From positions 1 to 64,000 of the forward strand of contig JABLXR010000002.1 in NCBI GenBank assembly GCA_013178015.1: 64,000 bases of DNA, written 5' to 3'. This DNA is from Anaerolineae bacterium. GTDB taxonomy: Bacteria; Chloroflexota; Anaerolineae; DRVO01. Shown one piece after another: positions 50,902 through 57,903 of this stretch; position 1 is the first letter of the stretch; each line of letters begins with the position of its first letter. The translations under genes and the position numbers were made by a program. The notes under the pieces are model-generated. The model made no database searches and was not told the DNA's origin. It was given only the letters and a program-made list of their open reading frames with translations.

Positions 50902-52008
50902 ATGCCGAAGTGGCTAGCGACGAACCAGCCCGACCTGTTCTTCGAGGACAACGCCGTGGGGCGGATGAAGAAGGAGGTTTGGGAGGCGAGTGACGAGGAG
51001 ATAGAGGGCATATTGGCGGAGTACGGGATGCCACCCCAAGGAGTGGAGTGGGGCAAGCCGGGGTCATACATCCAGACGACCATCCGGCACCAACTGGAGG
51101 CGGAGCGGCGTCTCAACGACGTCGTCATCATCCCGGTCGGGTGCACGGAGAACCACGGTCAGCATCTGGTGAGCGCCGCCGATACGCTGTTTGCCAGCAT
51201 GATAGCCGAGGGGGTGCGGCGGTACACCGCGCGCCGGGGACGCCCGGTTGCCTTGGCCCTGCCGCCGCTGAACTACGGGGGGCATCCTTACCATCACCTG
51301 GGCATGCCGGGGACGGTCGTCCTGCGCGAGGAGGTAGTGCGGGAGCTGCTCATTGACGTCATGCTGGGGCTGTGGAACGACGGCTTCCGCAAGCAGATCA
51401 TCCTCAACAACCACGGCCAGCTGTGGATGCTGGAGTCCGCCCTGCAGGAGTTCCAGAAGCGCTACCAGCTACCTGGCATCTTCCGGGTGATCGACTGGCA
51501 CCGGGCGGTGCGCGAGTTCTTCCGCACCACCGACCGAGGGGGCCAGTGGGGCACGGACTTCGTCCACGCCGACGAATCGGAGACCTCCCTGGGCCTGTAC
51601 CTGTTCCCCGAGATGGTGGACATGAGCTACGCCGTCAACACCGAGGGCAAGTCCTACCTTCCGGACGGGCATTTCGACAAGTCGGTGGACCCCTTCGCCC
51701 GCCCGAGCAACTGGTCTCAGGGGGAGGGCCACTTCCCCATCGAGATCAAGGCCACGCCGGAGGGGGTGGTGGGCCACGCTGCCGATGCGGCTGCCTACAA
51801 GGCTAAGCGCCCTCTGGCCGCCATCCTGCGCTACCTAACCCTCTTCATAGACGACGTGCTGGCTGCCTTCCCTCCCGGCACGGTTCCACCCACGGAGGAG
51901 GTGACCCTGCGCTCGGCGGAGGAGATGGAGCCCTACCTGCGTGAGCCGATGAGCGAAGGGTGGAAGCCCGTCTACTCGCTACCAGCCATCGGAATGCGCC
52001 GGTCGTGA
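50902..52008 (+). CDS. iolN: creatininase-family hydrolase, probable diketo-inositol hydrolase
   Basis: A 368-residue protein of the creatinine amidohydrolase family (PF02633). The metal-site motifs are visible as VVIIPVGCTENHGQHLVSAA (Glu and His), DTLFASMIAEG, PYHHLGMPGTV and KQIILNNHGQLWML, with DESETSLGLYLFPEM near 230. In Thermotoga, IolN of this family hydrolyses the diketo-inositol to 5-keto-L-gluconate (recalled from the literature). ATG 50902 has AAGGAGG 5 bases upstream. It ends in a GTGA overlap with the next gene. Its place between iolM-like and iolO-like genes makes the assignment likely. Confidence 0.75.
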   Translation: MPKWLATNQPDLFFEDNAVGRMKKEVWEASDEEIEGILAEYGMPPQGVEWGKPGSYIQTTIRHQLEAERRLNDVVIIPVGCTENHGQHLVSAADTLFASMIAEGVRRYTARRGRPVALALPPLNYGGHPYHHLGMPGTVVLREEVVRELLIDVMLGLWNDGFRKQIILNNHGQLWMLESALQEFQKRYQLPGIFRVIDWHRAVREFFRTTDRGGQWGTDFVHADESETSLGLYLFPEMVDMSYAVNTEGKSYLPDGHFDKSVDPFARPSNWSQGEGHFPIEIKATPEGVVGHAADAAAYKAKRPLAAILRYLTLFIDDVLAAFPPGTVPPTEEVTLRSAEEMEPYLREPMSEGWKPVYSLPAIGMRRS

Positions 52009-53063
52009 AGCGGATTCCTGCCCTGGGCCCTCCCTGCTTGGGAGACGGGGAGACGCGGAGAGGGGGAGAGGGGGAGAGGGGGAGAAGGGGAGACGCGGAG
52101 ATGGGGGGACACGGGGACAGGGAGACAGGGAGAGGGGGCGATTCACTGTCTCCCCCTCACCGCCTCTCCCCTTCTCCCTGTCTCCCCTTCTCCGCGTCTC
52201 CCCGTCTCCCCCTCGCCATCGTCCTCTCCACTCACCCGGCCCAGTTCCAGGCGGTGGCGTTCAGGGGGGACCTGGAGGCGAACCTGAGAAGCATCGCCGG
52301 GTTGGGGTACGACGGGGTGGAGTTGGCCATCCGGGACCCTGGCCTGGTGGATGTCGAGGCTCTCAGCCGCACGCTCGATCAACTAGGCCTGGCGGTACCC
52401 GCCGTCGGCACCGGCCAGGCCTGGGCGGAGGAAGGCCTCTCCTTCACCGATCCCGACGCCTCCGTGCGCCGGGCGGCGGTGGACCGCATACGGGCCCACT
52501 TGGCGCCGTCAGCCCGCTGGGGCGCGGTCGTCATCGTGGGCCTCATCCGAGGCACCGTGTTCCCTGGGGTGGAGCCCGAGCAGGCCTGGGCCTGGCTGGT
52601 GGAGGCACTCAGGGAGTGCTGCCGTTCGGCGGCCGACGTTGGGGTCAGGCTGGCCCTGGAGCCCATCAACCGTTACGAGACGGTGCTGGTCAACACGGTG
52701 GCCCAAGGGCTGGACCTGGTGACCCAGGTGGGGGCTCCCAACCTGGGGCTGCTCCTTGACACCTTTCACATGAACATCGAAGAGCCCAGCATCGAGCGCA
52801 GTATTCGCGCGGCAGGGGAGCGCATCTTTCACTTCCATGTGGCGGACTCGAACCGCTGGTACCCGGGCGCCGGCCACCTGAACTTCCCCGCCATCCTAGC
52901 GGCGCTGGCCGAGACCGGTTACGGCGGTTATGTCTCCGGCGAGTTCCTTCCCCTCCCCGATCCCGCCACCGCCGCCGCGAGCGCTATCCGCTTCCTGAGA
53001 GGGGAGACGGGGAGACGGGGAGACGCGGAGACGGGGAGAGGGGGAGAGGGGGTGACTGCATGA
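52005..53063 (+). CDS. iolO: sugar isomerase/epimerase TIM barrel, probable 5-keto-L-gluconate epimerase, with repeat-derived ends
   Basis: A xylose-isomerase-like TIM barrel (PF01261). The conserved body begins at IVLSTHPAQFQAVAFRGDLE (codon 52218) and includes YDGVELAIRDPG, VRLALEPINRYETVLVNTVA, LGLLLDTFHMNIEE and HFHVADSNRWYPGAGHLNF. The Glu and His/Asp metal ligands are present. It resembles Thermotoga IolO (TM0416), which converts 5-keto-L-gluconate to D-tagaturonate. The normal Met start is missing: an octamer array occupies its place. GTG 52005, overlapping the iolN stop, or ATG 52101 would translate through the array, adding a Gly/Glu/Arg then Ser/Pro-rich leader. The last 20 residues also come from another array. 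The start is uncertain. Confidence 0.72.
   Translation: MKRIPALGPPCLGDGETRRGGEGERGRRGDAEMGGHGDRETGRGGDSLSPPHRLSPSPCLPFSASPRLPLAIVLSTHPAQFQAVAFRGDLEANLRSIAGLGYDGVELAIRDPGLVDVEALSRTLDQLGLAVPAVGTGQAWAEEGLSFTDPDASVRRAAVDRIRAHLAPSARWGAVVIVGLIRGTVFPGVEPEQAWAWLVEALRECCRSAADVGVRLALEPINRYETVLVNTVAQGLDLVTQVGAPNLGLLLDTFHMNIEEPSIERSIRAAGERIFHFHVADSNRWYPGAGHLNFPAILAALAETGYGGYVSGEFLPLPDPATAAASAIRFLRGETGRRGDAETGRGGEGVTA
52041..52217. repeat. inverted octamer array at the iolO-like 5' end
   Basis: The left arm has twelve 8-base words without a gap (52041-52136), mainly GGAGACGG, GGAGACGC, GGAGAGGG, GGAGATGG and GGAGACAG. The right arm has nine (52146-52217), CTGTCTCC, CCCTCACC, GCCTCTCC, CCTTCTCC and similar, ending CCCTCGCC. 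The loop is only about nine bases. The frame of the downstream gene is open through the whole array. Confidence 0.9.
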
Positions 53064-53120
53064 CTTGGGGACGAGATCCGCCATCTCCGCGTCCCCCTGT
53101 CTCCCTGTCTCCGTGTCTCT
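53003..53120. repeat. inverted octamer array between iolO- and iolG-like genes
   Basis: The left arm has six words (53003-53050: GGAGACGG twice, GGAGACGC, GGAGACGG, GGAGAGGG twice). The right arm has CCATCTCC GCGTCCCC, CTGTCTCC twice and GTGTCTCT (53081-53120). The outer right end (53109-53124) is the reverse complement of CCACAGAGACACGGAG, also seen at 48123. The left arm codes the last residues of the iolO-like protein. Confidence 0.88.
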
Positions 53121-53124
53121 GTGG

Positions 53125-54147
53125 CTAGCCTCCCTCCACCTCCGCCACCCGGACGGGGCGGTGTTCGCGTAGAGATCGGGTAGCGGCGAGGGCGGCGACG
53201 AGGGCGGCCCGCCCGTCGGCGCCGGTCACCGGGGGCGGGACGTCCTGCCGTAGGCAGTCGCAGAAGGCCTGAAGCTCCGCCACGTAGGCGGAGGCGTAGC
53301 GCTCCAGGAAGAAGTAGAGGGGCTTCTCCTGGTGTATGCCCTCGGCGTCGGCCACGACGGTGTTGGTGGGCGTCTGGTTGCCGGCGGCGGCGCTGCCCCG
53401 GCTGCCGAAGACTTCCACCCGTTGATCGTAGCCGTAGACGGCGCGGCGGCTGTTGTCTATGGAGCCAAGGGCGCCGCTGACGAAGCGCAGCGTCACCAGG
53501 GCGGTGTCCACATCTCCTGCCTCGCCGACGGCCGGGTCCACTAGGACGGCACCGACGGCCGTCACCTCCTCGATGTCGCTGCCGGTGAGGAAGCGGGCCA
53601 TGTCGAAGTCGTGGATGGTCATGTCCACGAAGATGCCCCCGGAGACCTTCACGTACTCGATGGGCGGGGGCGCCGGGTCGCGGCTGATGATATGGACGAT
53701 GTGAGGCTCACCCACGCGGCCCTGAGCCACCAAGTCGCGGACGCGGCGGAAGCTGGGGTCGAAACGGCGGTTGAAGCCGATCTGGAGTTTCACCCCGGCT
53801 TCGGTGGCAGCGGCCAGGGCCCGGTCCGTCTCTACCAGGTCGAGGGCGATGGGCTTCTCACAGAAGACGTGCTTGCCTGCCCGGGCGGCCTCCACGATGA
53901 GGTCGGCGTGAGTATCGGTGCTGGTGCAGATGACGACGGCATCAATCTCGGGATCGGCAAGGATGGCGAGGTGATCCTGTACAGCCACTGGTACGTCGTA
54001 CTGGCGAGCCAGTTCCTGGGCGGCCTCCAGGCGCACGTCGGCGATGGCGGCCAGCCCGACCCCAGGCACGGCGCGAGCCAGGGTGTGAGCGTGCACGCGG
54101 CCGATACGCCCGGCGCCGATGAGCCCCAGCTTGAGATCGCCGTCCAT
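53125..54147 (-). CDS. iolG: Gfo/Idh/MocA dehydrogenase, probable inositol 2-dehydrogenase
   Basis: A 340-residue NAD-dependent dehydrogenase, closest in pattern to IolG. The Rossmann motif is LGLIGAGRIGRVHAHTLARA, followed by KHVFCEKPIALDL with the conserved EKP lysine, IGFNRRFDPSFRRVRDLV, and the catalytic segment IFVDMTIHDFDMARFLTGSD with Asp/His. IolG oxidises myo-inositol to scyllo-inosose, the substrate of the iolM-like enzyme upstream. ATG 54147 has GGAGG 6 bases before it; an upstream ATG at 54171 is less likely. It is convergent with the other iol genes and divergent from dnaX. Confidence 0.8.
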   Translation of the reverse strand: MDGDLKLGLIGAGRIGRVHAHTLARAVPGVGLAAIADVRLEAAQELARQYDVPVAVQDHLAILADPEIDAVVICTSTDTHADLIVEAARAGKHVFCEKPIALDLVETDRALAAATEAGVKLQIGFNRRFDPSFRRVRDLVAQGRVGEPHIVHIISRDPAPPPIEYVKVSGGIFVDMTIHDFDMARFLTGSDIEEVTAVGAVLVDPAVGEAGDVDTALVTLRFVSGALGSIDNSRRAVYGYDQRVEVFGSRGSAAAGNQTPTNTVVADAEGIHQEKPLYFFLERYASAYVAELQAFCDCLRQDVPPPVTGADGRAALVAALAATRSLREHRPVRVAEVEGG

Positions 54148-54238
54148 GGTTAGCCTCCGCAGCGGCAGCATAGCGGTACGATGCGCGCCTCCCGTACCGA
54201 GTATACCCCCGCCGGCGTGGTTGGCGAGTGGAGACCGG

Positions 54239-54400
54239 CCACGGAGACACGGAGAGGGGGAGACGCGGAGACGGGGTGACAGGGAGAGGGGGAGACAGGG
54301 AGAGGACGAGACAGAGAGGTGGTTTGTCGCGTCCTGATGTCACAGTGTCTCACCATCTCCGCGTCTCCCCCTCTCCCCCTCTCCGCGTCTCCCCCTCTCC
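54239..54400. repeat. inverted octamer array upstream of dnaX
   Basis: The outer end CCACGGAGACACGGAG (54239-54254) is followed by GGAGA-type octamers to 54314. The loop contains the same 18-base core TCGCGTCCTGATGTCACA (54327-54344) as the array at 48.2 kb. The right arm has GTGTCTCA CCATCTCC, GCGTCTCC CCCTCTCC, CCCTCTCC GCGTCTCC and CCCTCTCC (54345-54400). It lies between the divergent iolG-like and dnaX genes, directly before the dnaX promoter. Confidence 0.9.
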
Positions 54401-54411
54401 CCTCCGGGCCT

Positions 54412-54440
54412 TTGCCAGCTGCTATGCTGAAGGTTACACT
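54412..54440 (+). promoter_or_regulatory. sigma70-like promoter of dnaX
   Basis: TTGCCA (54412-54417) and TACACT (54435-54440) are 17 bases apart, predicting a start about 18 bases before the dnaX ATG. It begins 11 bp after the octamer array ends. Confidence 0.5.
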
Positions 54441-54464
54441 GGACGAACAGGGAGCCTGTGCATC

Positions 54465-56099
54465 ATGGCGAACGAAACGCTGTATCTCCGGTGGCGCTCG
54501 CAGACTTTCGACGATGTAGTGGGTCAGGCTCACGTCACGCGCACGCTGAGGAACGCCTGCCGGGCCGGCCGGGTGGCCCACGCTTACCTCTTCTCCGGGC
54601 CGCGGGGCACGGGAAAGACCTCGGTGGCGCGCATCCTGGCCAAGGCGCTCAACTGCCAGGGCGAGGGCGATGAGAGGCCCTGCAACCAGTGCGACGCCTG
54701 CCGGGCCATCAGCGAGGGGCGCTACCTGGACCTGATCGAGATAGACGGCGCCTCCAACCGGGGGATAGACGAGATTCGCGATCTGCGGGAGAAGGTCAAC
54801 TTCCGCCCTAACCAGGGCCGATACAAAGTCTACATAATTGACGAAGTGCACATGCTCACCCGGGAGGCCTTCAACGCCCTGCTGAAGACGCTGGAGGAGC
54901 CGCCGGACTACGTGATCTTCGTATTCGCCACCACGGAGGTGTGGCGAGTACCGGCTACCATTCGGTCGCGCTGCCAGCGCTTCGACTTCCGGCCCATCAA
55001 AGCTGACCTCATCGAGGCCCGCCTGCGGCAGATCTGCGAGGCCGAGCACTACGGGCACGACGATGCGGCGCTGGCTCTGATCGCCCGGCAGGCGACGGGC
55101 AGCATGCGCGATGCCATCAGCATGCTGGACCAGATCGTGTCGGTCGGTGAGGGCATGGTCACGGCCGACCTCCTGCGGGAGGTGCTGGGCACGGCGCCTG
55201 ATGAGGCGGCCGAGACGCTTCTGGGCCTGGTTCTGGATGGGAATCTGGCGGAGGCGCTGGAGTTCCTGGAAGGATTGGCGTCCGAGGGGCTGGACATGCA
55301 GCAGTTCGTCCGGGACTTGCTGGAGCTCACCCGCGCCCTCCTGTTGGTGCGATTGGGGGTGCAGCCAGAGGGCGTGTTGTCTCCCGAGGCGGTGGCGCGG
55401 CTGGCCCAGTCGGCCCGCGACCTCGAGGTGAACACGCTCCGGCACGTGGCTGGCGCCCTGGCCCAGGCGGCCGATCAGGTGCGGCACGGGCATTTGCCCC
55501 AGCTGCCCCTGGAGCTGGCCATGGTAGACATCAGCGGCCTGCTGAATCGGCCTATACCTCACCCTGCCGAGGCAGCAGCTCCGGTCGTTCCGAAGGCGCC
55601 CCCCGCGGTGCGGCCGCATGCGTTACCCGATAGGCAGGGCGAGCAGAGGCAGGAGCCGGCGACCGCCGGGCCGGTCCGCCAGCAGGAGGAGCCGCCCAGT
55701 CTGGAGAGGGCGCGGAAGATGTGGCCCAAGGTGGCGGCCAAGGTGCACCGCCGGGATCGTACCCTGGAGGCGCTACTGCGCTCCAGTGAGCCGTGCGGCC
55801 TGGAGGGGGACACTTTGACTATTGCGTTCGCTTACCCATTCCACCACGCTTGCTTGGGCGGGACCGAGGAAGAGAGGGTATTGGCTCAGGCGGTGGCCGA
55901 GGTATTGGGCCGGTCGCTTCGGATCGTCCGAGTGGTGCAGGCGCCGGGAACGGCGGTCGAGAGGCAGGCAGATTCAGATGCTGCTGGTGAGCCGAAGGAG
56001 ATCCCGGTGGACGAAGACCCGCTGTACCAGGTGGCGAGGGAGCTGGGCGGCAGAGTTAGAGTGATCGATGACGGAGGCAGTACTGATGAGCAAGCGTAG
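54465..56099 (+). CDS. dnaX: DNA polymerase III subunit gamma/tau
   Basis: A 544-residue clamp-loader ATPase that drives beta-clamp loading in replication. It opens with the diagnostic LYLRWRSQTFDDVVGQAHVT. Walker A is GPRGTGKTS near 45, a four-cysteine zinc module CQGEGDERPCNQCDAC is near 65-80, Walker B is VYIIDEVHML and sensor 1 lies near FVFATTEVWRVPATIRSRCQ. Domain III and a C-terminal tau-like region (MWPKVAAKVHRRDRTLEALL) follow. ATG 54465 is set by this N-terminus; the frame is open upstream only because it passes through the octamer array. The following ybaB gene overlaps by 14 bp. Confidence 0.95.
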   Translation: MANETLYLRWRSQTFDDVVGQAHVTRTLRNACRAGRVAHAYLFSGPRGTGKTSVARILAKALNCQGEGDERPCNQCDACRAISEGRYLDLIEIDGASNRGIDEIRDLREKVNFRPNQGRYKVYIIDEVHMLTREAFNALLKTLEEPPDYVIFVFATTEVWRVPATIRSRCQRFDFRPIKADLIEARLRQICEAEHYGHDDAALALIARQATGSMRDAISMLDQIVSVGEGMVTADLLREVLGTAPDEAAETLLGLVLDGNLAEALEFLEGLASEGLDMQQFVRDLLELTRALLLVRLGVQPEGVLSPEAVARLAQSARDLEVNTLRHVAGALAQAADQVRHGHLPQLPLELAMVDISGLLNRPIPHPAEAAAPVVPKAPPAVRPHALPDRQGEQRQEPATAGPVRQQEEPPSLERARKMWPKVAAKVHRRDRTLEALLRSSEPCGLEGDTLTIAFAYPFHHACLGGTEEERVLAQAVAEVLGRSLRIVRVVQAPGTAVERQADSDAAGEPKEIPVDEDPLYQVARELGGRVRVIDDGGSTDEQA

Positions 56100-56436
56100 C
56101 GGCAAGCGCGCCCTGCCCATGCGGCCCAAGCTTGGTGGTGGGGGCAAGAACCAGATCCAGAGGCTGCAGGCCGACTTCGCCCGCATTCAGGAGGAGATGA
56201 AGGAACAGACCACCACGGCGACGGCCGGCGGAGGGGTAGTGGAAGTGGTGGTCACGGGAGAGCAGAAGGTCAAGGAGCTGCGCATTGACCCCGAGGTGGT
56301 GGATCCCGAGGATGTGGAGATGCTGCAGGATCTGATCATGGCTGCCGTGAATGAGGCGCTAGACAAGTCTCGCGCCGCCGTAGCCGAGCAGCTGAGCAGC
56401 CTCACTGGGGGGTTGGGCCTAGAAGGTATGCTGTAG
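56086..56436 (+). CDS. ybaB: YbaB/EbfC nucleoid-associated protein
   Basis: A 116-residue small DNA-binding protein that coats the nucleoid as a dimer. The body matches the family: IQRLQADFARIQEEMKEQTT, GGGVVEVVVTGEQKVKELRI and DPEDVEMLQDLIMAAVNEAL. An N-terminal basic extension (KRSGKRALPMRPKLGGGGKN) is longer than in E. coli. ATG 56086 has GGAGG 8 bases upstream and overlaps the end of dnaX, giving the standard dnaX-ybaB-recR operon. Confidence 0.92.
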   Translation: MSKRSGKRALPMRPKLGGGGKNQIQRLQADFARIQEEMKEQTTTATAGGGVVEVVVTGEQKVKELRIDPEVVDPEDVEMLQDLIMAAVNEALDKSRAAVAEQLSSLTGGLGLEGML

Positions 56437-56437
56437 G

Positions 56438-57040
56438 ATGGCACTTCTGAGCGAGCCGATCGCCAGATTGATAGATGAGTTCAGCCGTCTGCCGGGCATC
56501 GGGCCCAAGACGGCATCGCGGCTTACCTACTACCTGTTGCGGGCGCCGAAGGACCAGGCCAATGCCCTAGCGGAGGCGCTGGTAGACCTCAAGGAACGGA
56601 CCATCCTGTGCGCCCGTTGCTTCAACGTGGACGTGCAGAGCCCATGCGCCATCTGTCGGGATGAGTCCAGGGACCAGAGCATCATCTGCGTGGTGGAGGA
56701 GCCACTGGACCTGGTGGCCATCGAGCGTAGCGGGCGCTACAAGGGGCTCTATCACGTGCTGCACGGCGCCATCTCGCCGGTCGAGGGTATCGGGCCGGAA
56801 GACATTCGCGCCCGCGAGTTGGTGGAGCGGCTGCGCGAGGGCGGGGTGTCTGAGGTGCTGCTGGCGACGAACCCAAACATGGAAGGCGAAGCCACGGCCA
56901 TGTACCTAGCCCGGCTCATCCGCCCGCTCGGCATCCGGGTGACCAGGTTGGCCCGAGGGCTCCCCATGGGCGGGGACCTGGAGTACGCTGACGAGATAAC
57001 CCTGGCCCGGGCGCTGGAGGGCCGCAGCGAGGTCGAGTAG
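56438..57040 (+). CDS. recR: recombination mediator protein RecR
   Basis: A 200-residue protein that, with RecF/RecO, loads RecA on gapped DNA. It has the helix-hairpin-helix segment (FSRLPGIGPKTASRLTYYLL), a four-cysteine zinc finger (CARCFNVDVQSPCAIC), a Toprim domain (IICVVEEPLDLVAIERSGRY; LLATNPNMEGEATAMYLARL) and the C-terminal LPMGGDLEYADEITLARAL. Length and order are normal. It starts 1 bp after ybaB ends. Confidence 0.96.
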   Translation: MALLSEPIARLIDEFSRLPGIGPKTASRLTYYLLRAPKDQANALAEALVDLKERTILCARCFNVDVQSPCAICRDESRDQSIICVVEEPLDLVAIERSGRYKGLYHVLHGAISPVEGIGPEDIRARELVERLREGGVSEVLLATNPNMEGEATAMYLARLIRPLGIRVTRLARGLPMGGDLEYADEITLARALEGRSEVE

Positions 57041-57080
57041 CCAGCAGGCGCCTGGCGCGGTCCAGGGTGGCGGGTAGCGC

Positions 57081-57785
57081 ATGTTCGAGGCCGTTCTCTT
57101 CGATCTAGACGACACTCTATTGCGCACGGAGACGGACGAGTTCATCGCCCGGTACTTCGCTGCTCTGGGAGAGTATTTCCAGCCCCTCGGCGGGGTGGAG
57201 CCGGCTCAGTTTCGGCAGTGGGTGCTTCAGGCTACGAGAGCCATCCTGCAGCGCGAGCACCCTGAGCTCACCAATGCCGAGGCCTTCTCGGAGGAGTTCG
57301 GCCGGCTGAGCGGCCTGGATCCAAAGAGCCTGTGGCCTCACTTCATGCGCTTCTACGAAGAGATCTATCCCTCTCTAGGGGAGGGGCTGGAGGCGATGCC
57401 CGGGGCCCGAGAGGCGGTGCTGGAGGCTCAGGCCGGCGGCCGCAAGGTGGTCGTGGCCACTAACCCGCTGTTTCCCCTCAGTGCGGTCCGCGCTCGCCTG
57501 AAGTGGGCTGGGCTGGCGGATGTCAGGTTCGACCTGATCACGGCGATCGAGAACATGCACTGGGCCAAACCTCATCCAGCCTACTTCCGCGAGATCGCCG
57601 ACACCCTCGATGTTCCGGCGGAGCGGTGCCTGGTGGTCGGCAACGACCCGGAGCTGGACATCATCCCGGCTCAGCAAGCGGGCATGTGGACCTACCTGGT
57701 CTGCCAGGGCGAGCCCCCCGGTGGCGCCGAGCCCCACGCGTTCGGGGACCTGGCTGGGCTGGTGTGCATGTTGCGTGATACGTGA
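57081..57785 (+). CDS. HAD-family hydrolase
   Basis: A 234-residue haloacid dehalogenase-like phosphatase. Motif I is VLFDLDDTLLRTE (nucleophile Asp and general acid two residues on), motif II is VVATNPLFPLSA, motif III's lysine is in HWAKPHPAYFREIA, and motif IV is CLVVGNDPELDIIPAQQAGM. A helical cap occupies residues about 20-95. The substrate is unknown, probably a small phosphorylated metabolite. It lies 40 bp after recR. The last residues and stop (RDT, then TGA) are coded by the first words of a heptamer array. Confidence 0.88.
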   Translation: MFEAVLFDLDDTLLRTETDEFIARYFAALGEYFQPLGGVEPAQFRQWVLQATRAILQREHPELTNAEAFSEEFGRLSGLDPKSLWPHFMRFYEEIYPSLGEGLEAMPGAREAVLEAQAGGRKVVVATNPLFPLSAVRARLKWAGLADVRFDLITAIENMHWAKPHPAYFREIADTLDVPAERCLVVGNDPELDIIPAQQAGMWTYLVCQGEPPGGAEPHAFGDLAGLVCMLRDT

Positions 57786-57890
57786 CACGTGACGCGGGAT
57801 GCGTTGGCCTTCTTCCCAGGCACGTATCACTGGTCACGTGTCACGTATCACTCATCACTCGTCACTCGTCACGCATCACGTCTCACTCGT
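57773..57890. repeat. inverted heptamer array (CGTGATA/CACGTAT vocabulary)
   Basis: The left arm has GCGTGAT ACGTGAC ACGTGAC GCGGGAT (57773-57800). The right arm is ten perfect-period 7-base words (57821-57890): CACGTAT CACTGGT, CACGTGT CACGTAT, CACTCAT CACTCGT, CACTCGT CACGCAT, CACGTCT CACTCGT. The stop codon of the HAD gene is in the left arm and the AGGAGG of the next gene starts right after the right arm. Confidence 0.9.
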
Positions 57891-57903
57891 CAAGGAGGCT
57901 ATC

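Noticed and set aside
52041-54400. CRISPR-like appearance of the GGAGACGC/GGAGACGG arrays
   Set aside because: Words are 8 bases with no spacers, are degenerate, and are arranged as two complementary arms. No cas gene is present.
54150-55619. 489-residue minus-strand frame over dnaX
   Set aside because: It is the antisense of a clear dnaX gene and has the His/Gln/Arg/Pro-rich composition of shadow frames in GC-rich DNA.
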